A stretch of DNA of 64,000 bases from Rhodamnia argentea (lineage: Eukaryota; Streptophyta; Magnoliopsida; Myrtales; Myrtaceae): NCBI RefSeq assembly GCF_020921035.1, contig NC_063150.1, forward strand, positions 2,046,001 through 2,110,000. Direction: 5' to 3'. Below the pieces are notes generated by a model, which was not told where the DNA came from, ran no database searches, and worked only from the letters and a program-made list of their open reading frames with translations. Each line of letters begins with the position of its first letter. Position 1 is the stretch's first letter. Of this stretch, positions 1 to 10,460 are shown one piece after another. The translations under genes and the position numbers were made by a program.

Positions 1-2240
1 CGCAGATTCGTACCTCAATAATACTTTATCCCAGATCATTTTATAGAAAATTTCAAACTAAAATATTCATGACGCATCTGCCCAACGCTACCCTCCTTTA
101 GCAAAATCTAATGTGGAAGTCGATTTGAGCTAATATACACCGGCTTGAGATTTTTTCTTGAGACGAGCATGAGCTTGGGGTTGATGTGTTAGGGATTTTA
201 GGGATGTACAATTTATTTAGATAGCAGGCTTGATCTAGAGCTAATTTCCTAAGACGGTGAGATTAGAATCTATTGCTGCTGTTATTTGTCAATTGGAGGA
301 AAAATTGCAAGTGTTCTAGAGAACCATGAACGATCGTTGCGAAGATGGAAACTAATTGATCGATGAGCCCAAGTTGAGCGGCTTTCGATAACATAAAGCG
401 AGCAAGCAACTATGGATGAATATATTGCCAATTTGAGGTTACATAAGTGATATATATTGCCTTCCTTGTTCGAAGATGCGAGATGAATCAAATTTATAAC
501 ATTTGTGGAAAATAAAAAAGGATTGAAGAAAGATCTAAAAGTGAAAACAACTGAAAACGTTCCCTTAATTATTTTCAATCTTTCCACACGGACCACGCCA
601 AAAATCAAAACATGGTTTCGACGAAAAATATATTTTTTTTATTTAAGTATTTAATGGACATGTGACGCAAATCTCGAACATGAGATGAGTGCAAGGTGTG
701 ACAACAATACCTCCGGGTCTTTCTGGGTTAATTGGAATGACACAAAATGAACATCTAAGTCTAAGTGGCTCTGATGTTGATAATTTTGAAAAAAAACCAG
801 CGACGACACTAGGGCGCATGGGCAGATTTAGGATTAGGGTGAAAGATGATTTTTTTTTAAGACAAAAAATAGGCCCGGACGAATTTGGGAGTTTTTTTTT
901 TAAGGAACTAGGCTTATTTGAAAATGACATTTCGATGGATACAATCATATAATAGTATTAGTAAATCAAAATCGGAACAATGAATTACTTTGAAATAGAC
1001 GATTATGTTTTTCATTATACAATTATAACCTTATGCTCTCCACGCTTAAATTATCAAAGAGAAAAGTCGGCCCCAACTCAATTTTTTCTATCTTCCTATA
1101 ATTATTGCATGTTCTATATAAGTGCGTTTAGGCAACTTCACAAGACATACTTGGAACTCACATAAAGGGCCTATCTAGAGTGATTTTTACTCTTAACTTT
1201 CTACTCTGCGTAAGTTTCTCGAATTCACATGAATTGATTGAAAACTTTTCAAAATATTTACGGACACATAGTATAGAGTTTTTTCATGATCTTTTCTAAC
1301 CTAAGAGCAAAAAAAAAAACCTTTTATCGGGCCGCTCTTCGAAACGATGAAGGCATGTTAGGCCTTTATTTGAAACAAGTCTATTTTAGGCTCTTGAGAA
1401 AATAAAGGCACTTCGGACCATTAGATGGAATTTTCCCGTTAGTTTTTTGACATTTCCAATAATCTCTCTTTAGCACCAAGAGAGAGATAGGGAAGAAAAA
1501 TAAAAAAAAATAAACACAAAATGGAGACCAACCTTGAATTTAATAATCTGTTAATGGGAATGATATGCTGAAAGGCGAGACCCACAAGGGATATTATTGT
1601 CAAAACACTAATTCGGAGAGAGTGGTAGCCAAAGAGGGAGTGGAAAAAGCGTGACAAAAAAAAACCCACTTTTAGTGAACTTCGGACTCATCGGAGGCCC
1701 TCACTAATCTCATGAATCGAACAAGACGCGAATGGCCCAAAAAAAAAAACAAATCACTTGTACTCGGTCATCTGGAGGATCGAACCCGACACGCATAACC
1801 CATTCCTTGACCTCTCTCTAAGTCATCCCCGCGGGGTGTACTGCTACATGAGCATATTTGACGGTCCCTTGATTTTGCATTGGCCACGGTATGGGTTCGT
1901 GGATGAAAACTAAGTAATTTTATGTAGCTAACTCAAAACAAAAGAGAAATCAAACTGCTGGCCCTTAGTGTAACGTCCTTTCCCTAAACAGCCATAATAC
2001 TTTAATTAGCAAGGAAGCTCTCCCACAATTCCTTCATTACAATGCAATTGTTTCCTGCGAAAACATCAAAACAGACAAAGGTAAAACCGGCAAAAGGATA
2101 TGGCTCGAGGGTCGCTCTCACGAAGGCGTACGGGAACGAGACCCCTCTGCGAAAGACACCGCGGTTAATAATAATCTGCATAGCATTACATAGATTATTA
2201 CCTCAATCTTTTAGACTTTAACTGATCGAGGAGACGAGGA
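1..2240. repeat. Upstream (promoter-side) footprint of a third LecRK tandem unit
   Basis: No gene is visible here. Four blocks match the DNA upstream of the two other LecRK copies. About 60-420 matches 6220-6600 and 8680-8835 (shared core 'attgctgctgttatttgtcaa' type sequence, then the stretch ending in gagc/gagcga repeats). About 530-620 matches 9595-9700. About 1640-1840 matches 6900-7020 and 9885-10080. About 1860-2240 matches 7228-7560. In the two visible LecRK copies this DNA lies 5' of the start codon, at higher coordinates because the genes are on the minus strand. The coding part of this copy should therefore lie just left of base 1. Homology was judged by eye and is imperfect. Confidence 0.7.
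1318..1437. mobile_element. Fragment of a fold-back element, same family as 18684-19303
   Basis: The stretch reading ttatttgaaacaagt, gagaaaataaaggcacttcgga and finally ttttccc resembles the right terminal inverted repeat of the 620-bp element at 18684-19303. Only one end is recognisable, so it is a truncated copy. Confidence 0.5.
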
Positions 2241-3235
2241 AGATGTCAATGGTTATATGCATTGTTGTTGCTGCTTCTCTTTGCGGTTGTGAGTATTGGA
2301 TATAGCGTCTAATTTGATCTGCTTCTTTATCAACCCTCTCCTTCCTTTGCCCATGAAGATAATCTCCAAATCATGATCAAAACATGCCCAAAAAAAATGA
2401 ATTCTTTCTCTTCTTTTTATTTATTTGTTGGGTTTTATACATAACGATGTTGTCCACTTTTCCTCTATTTATTTTGTACAAAGTAAAGATGAAGATCTGT
2501 TGTATCTTGGGAGGACAACCGTTAAAGTCTTCGCATCGAGTTTTGCACTTCAAGTGCAGAATTATCTTAGGCGATTATTATGGGACCTGAAGTCCATGAA
2601 TAGACACACATAGCTCATGATCCTTTCGGTCCAACTTTTGAAATTGGATGTCATGTAAGCAAGTTTCTGGTGAATTCTTGCCGTGCGTGTTCTCTTCAAA
2701 TTTGATTGATCAAATTGAACATTTTTGAAATAATTTTTGCAAAATCTGTACAAAAATACACTAATAGTTCGGAGTGCAAAAAAAAAAAAAAAATATTCTA
2801 ACTCATCGCTTTCCTATTTTGTGAAATTGAAAAGTATTTGAGAAAAGAAAAAAATTATACGATTTATTACATACAATATCTCCCTTTCTTAATCGGAAAA
2901 TTCGTGCATTCCGTTTATTAACTTTAGTCTTTCGCCATAGGATCTCATGTGTTACGTCCGTTCATGAATTTTCTTGGCCAAGATATTATTTTCTTTGCGA
3001 AGAGATTTGGAAATTGTGGGGAGACAAAAGTAGGAGATTTTCAAGAAACAGTGCATTTATCCGGCCATTCAGGCAATAACTCCTTGGAAGGGCCCGGTCA
3101 CTCTCATATGTGCGAGCCTTTAATGCCGGATTAAGACCGAAGAAGATGTTCTTGGGTGCACCGAGTTCATGTGAATTTAGCGCATCGCAGCCTCTAAGAT
3201 CAAGCAAATTCAAAAGGGGAGTGTTTTATTTTCAG
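2241..3235. other. Non-coding stretch before the cytochrome b5 relic
   Basis: AT-rich DNA with several short open frames that show no family resemblance. The part from about 2940 to 3235 ends in a good splice acceptor (ttttattttcag) directly before the cytochrome b5 exon relic. It may therefore be old intron sequence of that gene. I could not find the upstream cytochrome b5 exon with the heme-binding HPGG motif. Confidence 0.4.
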
Positions 3236-3478
3236 GAAAAGATGCCACGGACGATTTCAAAGGTGTCGGCCATAGCAGCAGCGCCGGAGCGGTGATGGAT
3301 GAGTACATTGTCCGGGACGTTGACACTTAGACTATTCCGGCGGGAAGAGCCGAAGCAGCCTCACTACAACCAAGACAAGACATTGGAGTTCATCACAGAA
3401 CTCCTCCTGGACCTCGGACCCCTCACGATATTGGGTGCGGCTGTCGGCATTCGCTTCTCCTCCACCAAATCAACCTAA
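3236..3478 (+). pseudogene. Cytochrome b5 last-exon relic (stop codon plus frameshift)
   Basis: Translation from 3238 gives KDATDDF, then VGHSSSAGAVMDEY and VRDVDT. This is the second half of the heme-binding domain of plant microsomal cytochrome b5, including the second heme-ligand region (GHS). An in-frame TAG follows at the position expected to read DTSTIP. A frameshift about 20 bp later moves the reading to another frame, which gives KQPHYNQDKT and a hydrophobic tail (LGPLTILGAAVGIRF) ending in TAA at 3476-3478. That matches the ER tail-anchor of the family. The exon begins right after a retained acceptor (tttcag at 3230-3235), with the codon phase that would restore the Gly of the family's T-G-K-D junction. 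It therefore came from genomic DNA and is not a processed copy. The first exon with HPGG is absent, so the relic is non-functional. It sits in the 3' flank of the LecRK unit. Confidence 0.85.
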
Positions 3479-3835
3479 ATTAAAGCCCGAATGACACAAA
3501 ATTTTGTCACAGGTAGACATTTGGAAATCAGCTAAAGAACAAGTTCTAGTTGCCTTCCCAAATGGTCCCGACCGCTGTGGTGGATTAGGGTTCTGTATAC
3601 TTCTGGATGTTGCTTTCGGTCTCATTGTAAGTGAGAAAATTGCCTTCTCATCTGTTTTTTTTTTTTTTTTTTTCTCGAAGTGATGAATGGGCTTGTCCTT
3701 TTGGATCGGTAATTCGGACATGGTAATTCGGACAAAGATGGGTAACAAAACTGAAATTTTATTTTCGTGGGATCGGTAATTCGGACAAAGATTGTAACCG
3801 AAGAAAAGTATATGCAGTAGTATGTGCAGATCAAC
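3479..3835. other. 3' flank of the LecRK gene
   Basis: Non-coding DNA between the cytochrome b5 relic and the LecRK stop codon. It holds a 23-bp poly-T run (about 3653-3675) and two copies of a 'ggtaattcggaca' motif (about 3707-3735), with a third similar copy at about 3773-3787. These are short direct repeats of unknown meaning. Confidence 0.5.
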
Positions 3836-5863
3836 TCAACATGTGTTGCGGGATGACTTTAGGAGGCAGGATTTGTCTTGCTTAATAGACACAGACTCTT
3901 GAATTGGAGGAGATGGAGATTCCGTCGTTCCTAATTGCGAAGCCGATGGCCGGTACGAAAGTGGGCCGTCAAGAGCTCCACGTGGGAGCTCCGGGACCGG
4001 GTCCTCGAGCCGGAGGAACCTGATCGCTTGCCCCGCCTTTGGTCGTCTCGCGGGGTCTGGATGCACACACCACAGCCCCACCATCATCAGGCACTCCACC
4101 TCCTCCCTCCGGAACCCAGAGCACAACGCTTCATCTGCCGCTGTGAGGATGTTGCCGGCAAGGTAGAGTTGCCAGACCCACTTGTGCAGCGGGACCCGGA
4201 TTCCCCCATCCTCGTAGCTCCTCTGGCCACATGCGATCTCCAGGGCCACAACGCCGAAGCTGAACATGTCGGACTCCTTCGTGGCCCTCCCTTCGAACAA
4301 GTACTCGGGCGCTAGATACCCAAAAGTCCCAACCACGTCTGTCGTCGGAGTCCTGAACCGGGGGTCAACGAGCTTGGCCACTCCGAAGTCGCCAAGCTTG
4401 GTGCTAAAGTTGGTGTCCAGCAGCACGTTGGCTGCCTTAATGTCCCGGTGGAGCACCCATTGCTCAAGCTCCTCGTGGAGGTAGTTGAGGGCGGACGCAA
4501 GGCCGAGCGCCACGCTGTACCGCACGTCCCACGGCAGGCATCTTCGGGCCCCAAAGAGGTGGTGGTCGAGGCTGCCGTTGGGCATGTACTTGTAGACGAG
4601 CAAGAACTCACCTTCCTCTTGGCACCACCCAACAAACGGCACCAGGTTTCTGTGTATCGTTCGGCTTATGATCTTCACCTCGTTGGCAAAGACCTTCTCA
4701 GAGTGTCGGGATTCCGCAAAGATCCTTTTGACGGCGACCAGGCGATCTGAATTGCTCAAGAACCCTTTATAGACTTGGCCAGACCCGCCTCGTCCCAGCC
4801 TTCTATCCTCTGCGAAGCCGTTGGTCGCGGCGAGCAATTCCTGATAAGTGAACTTCGCAGGCAATGTGCTGATCTCGATGTCGGTAAGGGCGCCATAACC
4901 ATGCTTTTCACTCTTCTTGACCAAGAAAGAGCCAGACCCCGCAGAGATTACCAGTAAAAAAAATGCGACGGCAACCACGACCAGTATCCTTGACCGGTGA
5001 GGTTTTGAGTTCACCCCCTTTGGCCGCGATCTATCCAGCGGCGGCGGATCTACGACGTCGAGATTCGAAGTGAAATTCCATGAATTGATGCTGTGTCTCT
5101 CTGGATGAAGGCCGAAAGAAGCTGAAAACCCGATTGCTACATATTCGGGAAGGACTTCCGCAAGATCGATGGGGTAAGAAATCGAAGGATATGTCTTATC
5201 CTGGGAAAGAGGTTTGTTGTCGAACGACCAGGACACGCTGAGGTTCTTGGTCGTAGAATTGTAGGTCACGAGAACATCGGTCGCTTTACCGCTGTGCGAT
5301 GCGGGATCCCAGGGGGCAGAAACGAGGGACTTGAGCACGTTCTTATTGATTCCGATGTGACGCACTGGTGGATCGAACGCCTCGTTCACATAAGTGTCGA
5401 ACTCGACCATGACGATCTGGTTCTGAGGCCCCTCATCATCCGTGCTACCGTCGAACAATCCCAGGAATTGACCGGCCGAGTTGGGCGGGATCGGGATCCC
5501 GACAGGAGTGAGGAAAAAGGCCAGGCCATCGCTGTACTCAGCAGAGCCGCCAGTCTCGATGGTGAACGAGAAATGGGTCCTGAAGTCCGCTTGGCGCCCC
5601 GTCTGAGGATCTCGTATGCAGACGGGCTTGGCATACTTAATCCGTCCCACCTGGTAGCGATGCGGAGGATTGCGTGTGGTGAGATCAACGTACCCGTATG
5701 CGGGCGTCGCGACTCCCTCGTACAGTATGTCCCTCATACCCTTGTGGAAGCTCTCTACGTTGAAGGACAGAGGAGTAACAGAGGGGATCAAAGGAGAGCA
5801 GACAAGGCAGAACAAGAACAAGCGAGCGCGCGACGAAAGAGAACCGAGCATCGCGGCCGGCAT
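3836..5863 (-). CDS. L-type lectin-domain receptor kinase (LecRK), intronless
   Basis: Encodes 675 aa with no intron, as is usual for the family. In order: a hydrophobic signal peptide (about residues 10-33, with LFLFCLV), a legume-lectin domain (about 34-268, with GLAFFL near 114-119 and VEFDTY near 153-158), a membrane span (about 292-314) and a Ser/Thr kinase domain (about 349-620). The kinase has the Gly-rich loop GRGGSGQV, Lys in VAVKR (K379), HRD (D474), DFG (D492) and GTFGYLAPEY, so it looks catalytically competent and of the RD class. It should act at the plasma membrane as a receptor in defence or hydrogen-peroxide responses, by analogy with Arabidopsis clade IX LecRKs; the ligand is unknown. 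The open frame extends 5' to 5896, but that first codon is GTG. The ATG at 5863 aligns with the start of the fragment copy at 8485. A TATAAGG motif lies about 70 bp upstream. Confidence 0.93.
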   Translation of the reverse strand: MPAAMLGSLSSRARLFLFCLVCSPLIPSVTPLSFNVESFHKGMRDILYEGVATPAYGYVDLTTRNPPHRYQVGRIKYAKPVCIRDPQTGRQADFRTHFSFTIETGGSAEYSDGLAFFLTPVGIPIPPNSAGQFLGLFDGSTDDEGPQNQIVMVEFDTYVNEAFDPPVRHIGINKNVLKSLVSAPWDPASHSGKATDVLVTYNSTTKNLSVSWSFDNKPLSQDKTYPSISYPIDLAEVLPEYVAIGFSASFGLHPERHSINSWNFTSNLDVVDPPPLDRSRPKGVNSKPHRSRILVVVAVAFFLLVISAGSGSFLVKKSEKHGYGALTDIEISTLPAKFTYQELLAATNGFAEDRRLGRGGSGQVYKGFLSNSDRLVAVKRIFAESRHSEKVFANEVKIISRTIHRNLVPFVGWCQEEGEFLLVYKYMPNGSLDHHLFGARRCLPWDVRYSVALGLASALNYLHEELEQWVLHRDIKAANVLLDTNFSTKLGDFGVAKLVDPRFRTPTTDVVGTFGYLAPEYLFEGRATKESDMFSFGVVALEIACGQRSYEDGGIRVPLHKWVWQLYLAGNILTAADEALCSGFRREEVECLMMVGLWCVHPDPARRPKAGQAIRFLRLEDPVPELPRGALDGPLSYRPSASQLGTTESPSPPIQESVSIKQDKSCLLKSSRNTC

Positions 5864-5931
5864 CCTAAAATTGGGCTTCGGTCGGAATCGGATCACCCCA
5901 AACTGCGAGATGAATATGTCACAGTAGGGTG

Positions 5932-5938
5932 CCTTATA
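5932..5938 (-). promoter_or_regulatory. Probable TATA box of the LecRK gene
   Basis: On the minus strand the sequence reads TATAAGG about 70 bp before the ATG at 5863. The same TATAAGG with similar flanks stands upstream of the truncated copy (about 8549-8556), so it was conserved through the duplication. Confidence 0.5.
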
Positions 5939-7843
5939 ACGAACTCGAGCTTTCCTAACTGCTTACGAGACACGGCAAAGCAATCACAGACCAAAGCAGC
6001 TTCTACGATGTTCATCGGATTCTGCCAACGTCAATGGAATAGATGAGTCAACGAAGAGGAACATAATGGCTATCTTCCAATGAAACGGGGTCAAACTTGG
6101 GGTTATCTGGCCCATCTTAATCTGACGGTGACATCTTTGTTTTTAAAAGTGTCAATACCATTAGACAACCCTAATTGGTGTCTAACTAATACAATTATCC
6201 CATATGGTTTCACGCAAAATTTCAAACCGAAACATCCATAACGCGTTTACCCAATACTACACACTCCTTTAGCACTTTAAGATCTGATGTGGAAGTTGAT
6301 TTGGGTTAGCATACACAGGTTTGAGATTTTTCATGAGATGACAATTAGCTTCCGGTTATTGTGGCATGGATATTAGCTTGGAAGTTTTCGTGAGACGAAA
6401 ATTCATTTGGGTAAGAGGCTTGAATCTTGAGCTAATTTCCATTGACGATGTGACTGGGATCTATTGCTACTGTTATTTGTCAATTGAAGGAAAAATTGCA
6501 AGCGTTCTGGAGAACCACGAATAATCACTGTGGGGATGGAAATTAACTGATCGATCGGCCAGAGTTGAGCGGCTATCGACAATAAAAAGCGAGTGAGCGA
6601 GCGAGCCACTGCGGATTGTAGTTTTGCAATAGCTAGGAGAGTTTGTATGGTTCCCCCCTTGTACAAAAATTATCAGACCACTCAATGTGTCTGTCTACAC
6701 TTGTGAAGGAAAGGAGTGCAAGCCATGGTCAAGATGAATTGCAATTTGCAGACTTGAAGAGTGACTGAGAGTCCATTGGTTGAAAACCACTCATTATGAT
6801 GAACACTATGTACACCAACAAGCTGAGCCAATACGGGATGTTGCATTTGCCTCGACCTTAGGTATTAGATCTTGAAGTTACTTGCTACAATAAATACATC
6901 TAAACTAATCTCATGAATCAAATAAGACGCAAATCAAAGCCCGAGCAAATGACCCCCCCAAAAAAAAAAATCGTTTATACTTGGTCATATGGAGAACCAA
7001 ACCTATTGAAGTATTGGCTCCCATCACTTGACAGCTAATCCTAAATGTACTTTATATTCTTGTGGTCTTCCTCCATCTATAAGCTTAAACTTTTGAGTTG
7101 GATTTTCTTACATGGCATTAGAGCCGGTGCTATCCCTTTCGCAAAATTACACGGGCCGCTCGTATTCCGGCTTCCACGCTTAAGCTTTTAAGTTGGGCTA
7201 TCTTACGGAGCCCGACAAGCATAATCAAGAATACCTTGATTTCGCATTAGCCACGGTATTCGTTAGTGGATGGAAACTGTGTAATCATATAGCACTACCC
7301 AAACATACAAAGAAGTATTCCATTACAATGCAATTGTTTCCTGTGAAACAAAAAATCGAGCAACATCGAAACAGGTAAACATAAAACTTAAAAATGATGT
7401 TGCTCTTTGGTCGTTCTCAGGTGAGGCCAGTGGGAATGAGACCCATCTGGGAAAGACAGCCACGCACACGAGCAATTTCCAAGCAGCTACGCACTTGGTA
7501 ATCTGTGTAAGCATATCCCTTCAATCTTCAGACTAACTGACTAAGAAGACCAGGAAGATGTTGATCCTCGAAGTTTCGAACTACTCTCGTTTTGGTTAAA
7601 TAGTGATGTACATGCTTCAGATATACTAGATTACTACCTATTGTTGCTGTACATTTTTTTTAATATAGTGGATTCATGGCTACGTATTATGTCCATGCTT
7701 AGAACTTGCTGAGTTCCTCATCAAAATTGCTGTCCATGCCTTGAATTGGTTGGATTCATGCTTATATGAGTTGCTCATGGTTTGAACTTGTTTGATAGGT
7801 TTTCATGCTTGTTGTTCGTATGCATTTTTGCTCAAATAATGAA
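5939..7843. repeat. 5' flank of the intact LecRK unit
   Basis: Non-coding. About 6220-6600 is the best-preserved block shared with 60-420 and 8680-8835. About 6900-7020 and 7228-7560 match 1700-1840 and 1860-2240. The rest holds short AT-rich runs and no recognisable gene. Confidence 0.65.
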
Positions 7844-8111
7844 CAGGAAAATTACCGAAAATGTCATAAATCAATTGCAGTTATGCCAATTCAGTCATAA
7901 TTTTTTTTTTTTGCCAATTCAGTCCCAAACCTTTTGAAATTATGCCATTTCAATCCATCCGGCGAATTTTGACGAGTCGGCGCCGACATGGACGTTGGAT
8001 GAATTGAAATGACACAATTACAAAAAATTTAGGATTGAATAGAAAAAAAAAGAGTTTAGGACTGAATTAGCACGATTGCAATTGGTTTAGGACTTTTTTG
8101 GTAATTTTCCC
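7844..8111. mobile_element. MULE-type fold-back MITE with perfect 9-bp target duplication
   Basis: A 268-bp near-palindrome. The left end (caggaaaattaccgaaaatg, then ccaattcag) is repeated inverted at the right end (ctgaattagca to ggtaattttccc). The flanks are the identical 9-mer AATAATGAA at 7835-7843 and 8112-8120. Length, fold-back form and a 9-bp target duplication fit a non-autonomous Mutator-like element. Related termini occur at about 20630, 36290, 37525, 39150, 39425 and 40090. Confidence 0.88.
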
Positions 8112-8203
8112 AATAATGAAAACATGAAAAAGGACGCATTTTCTAGGACCACATCCACTCCAAAAAACCCTTGTATATGCAGGCCATTGAGATATAGTCA
8201 GTA
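8112..8203. repeat. Copy of 10348-10457 joined to the truncated LecRK
   Basis: The stretch with cattttctaggaccaca, then gagatatagtcagtattaat, matches 10348-10457 (cattttctaggaccaca, then gagatctagtgagtattaat). The homology stops where LecRK coding sequence begins, so about 8204 marks a recombination or deletion junction. Confidence 0.65.
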
Positions 8204-8485
8204 TTAATCGCTAGGGCGCCCCGTGAGAGGATCCCATATGCGGACGGGCTTGGCATACTTGATCCGTCCCACCTGGTAGCGAAGTGGAGGATTGAGTGTG
8301 GTGAGATCAACATATCCGTATGCGGGCGTCGCGACTCTCTCGTACAATATATCCCTCGTGTCCATGTCGAAGCTCTCTATGTCGAAGGACAAAGGAGGAA
8401 CAGAAGGGATCAGAGGACAGCAGACAAGGCAGAACAAGAACAAGCGGGGACGAAACGAAAGAGAACGGGGAGTCGCGCCCGGCAT
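8204..8485 (-). pseudogene. LecRK 5' fragment (truncated tandem copy)
   Basis: Starts at an ATG (8485) and runs 93 codons. It is highly similar to the N-terminus of the intact gene: signal peptide with RLFLFCLV, then the first strands of the lectin domain with GYVDLTT, YQVGRIKYAKP and DP-TGR. Homology ends after TGR, and a stop follows within a few codons in unrelated DNA. Most of the lectin domain, the membrane span and the whole kinase are missing. The 5' flank (8486-8950) is still homologous to that of the intact gene and keeps the TATAAGG motif, so the fragment might be transcribed. The product would be a secreted lectin stub with no predicted function. Confidence 0.88.
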
Positions 8486-10460
8486 ACTTAACCCCGGCTT
8501 TGGTTGGAACCGGATAGCCCAATCTGAGAGATCGGTATGTTACATTATGGTGCCTTATACTGAACACGAGTGTATACTTAATGGCGGACCGGACACGGCT
8601 AGCAATCCTAAAGATCAAGCAGCTTCTATGATGATGGGTACCATTGCTATCTTCCCAACAAGAAATGTCAACACGGTTTGACTTGGAATCTATTGCTCCT
8701 GTTATTTACCAATCGGTGGAAAATTTTGCAGGTGTTCTGGAAGGCCTCAGACAAATGACTGTCGAGATGGAAACTGATCGATGAATGGCCCCGAATTGCC
8801 CGGCTTTCGCGCAATATGAAGCGAGTGAGCGAGCGACAGCAGACCAAAGATTAGGATTTGCTGGAAGAGCTTGTATGGTTCGCCATTTTTACAGACATGA
8901 TAGGACCACTCAATGTCTCTGTCCACGATTGCGTTGGAAAGGAGAGAAGGCTTTGGTTAAGTCAAGAGACTTAAAAGAGCGGTTGAGAGTCCGTTGCTTG
9001 AGAATTCCTTTCATGTTTATCGTAGCACGAGAGACATGGTCAAGTTCAATCAAACTCCTATTGATCCTCGTTTCACAGCTTGCCCGGCCCATCAACAACA
9101 TTACAGGCCCATTTGGTTCTTGAGATATTTAAGTTTCATTCAGTGCGAACGTGTGTGGTTGGTAATACTTTGGAAATTAACATGGATGCAGAATCTTGAC
9201 ACATCTTGCAAAATCTTGATCTCAAGAATCCAACATCAAGAAGATTATGCAATTGACATAGTATGTCCTTAATGACTAGCACCAAACACCTGATGGCCCA
9301 AGCATCGATGGGGCGATTGCTGCATACACGATGCATTAGATCATATACATGTAATCTGTAGGATCATTTTGGTCTCACTTAGAGTTCATATGATCGGAAA
9401 AATCTCGTGATCCGGGTCTATGCAATCCGGCTGCCCCCTTTTGAGTTTGCTCCTGCACTATCAAGGTTGAGAATTTCATTGTTTAAACTTCACAATCAAC
9501 CTCAAAAGTTACGGGCATTATCTTTCTTGATGGGTATCGGTCGGGTACTTAAAGAGTCTCAAGCAATCCCTACCTGGCAAAAATAGAATTTGAAAAAAGA
9601 CAAGGGGATCTTTGAGTAAAAACAACTGAAAATGTTCCTTTTATTTCTTTCACTCTTTCCACCCGGACCACGTCAAAATCATAACAAGGTTTTGACAAAA
9701 ATGGAACTGCATTTCTCGATTAAAAAACATGTCTTTCTCTCATATATACGAAAGTAGAAACAAGAAATTTATTCTCATTTTGTTATACGCGTTTTGAGAA
9801 ATCACATGTAATCTATATGAAAAAATTAAAACAATATTTGATGTTGAATCCGCCTTGATCTGAGCTATTACGCCTTAACGGAACTTATTTCAAAAAACCC
9901 ACTTTGAATAAATCCCGGACTCATCAAATGTCCTAGCTAATCACAGTGATCAAATAAGACACGAATCAAAGTCTAAGCAGATGGCCCCCAAAAAAAAAAA
10001 AAAAAGTTTTGTGCTGGTGATATGGATAATCAAAGCGGACATGAATGATCCATTCTTTAACCTCTCTCTAAGACACCCTGGCGGGTTTTATTTATGGTTC
10101 TGCTCCTAAAACTTAGAACTAGAGCTTCATTAAACAAATAATGTTGTTTTGTTCATAACTTATGTTTGATTTGCTTCACACAAATTTTCCAACCAACAAA
10201 AGAAAAAGAAAAAAAAGAGGATCTCCCTCCTCCCATGACAGTTTCTGACTCCAATCCTTTTTTCATGTCCCTGAACAAAGAAAAAGTGAGCATTGCATGT
10301 ACTGCAACGCTAGTGATGATGATGCTGAACATTAACCTGAAGAGTCAATGACACATGCAAAGGACACATTTTCTAGGACCACACAAACATACACACAACC
10401 CCTCCAAAAGGGCACATGAAGATACATGTCACTGAGATCTAGTGAGTATTAATTGGGGCT
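8486..10460. repeat. 5' flank of the truncated LecRK unit
   Basis: Non-coding. About 8680-8835 matches the upstream blocks at 60-420 and 6220-6600. About 9595-9700 matches 530-620. About 9885-10080 matches 1640-1840. About 10348-10457 is the parent-like copy of 8112-8203. No intact gene was seen. Confidence 0.6.

Noticed and set aside
3110..3478. A functional cytochrome b5 gene
   Set aside because: The first exon with HPGG is missing, and the remaining exon has a stop and a frameshift.
5864..5896. Eleven extra N-terminal codons of LecRK
   Set aside because: The frame opens with GTG, and the paralogue starts at the ATG equivalent to 5863.
5294..6046. 250-codon plus-strand frame across the LecRK 5' half
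   Set aside because: It is antisense to a well-supported gene, has no family resemblance and overlaps the LecRK promoter.
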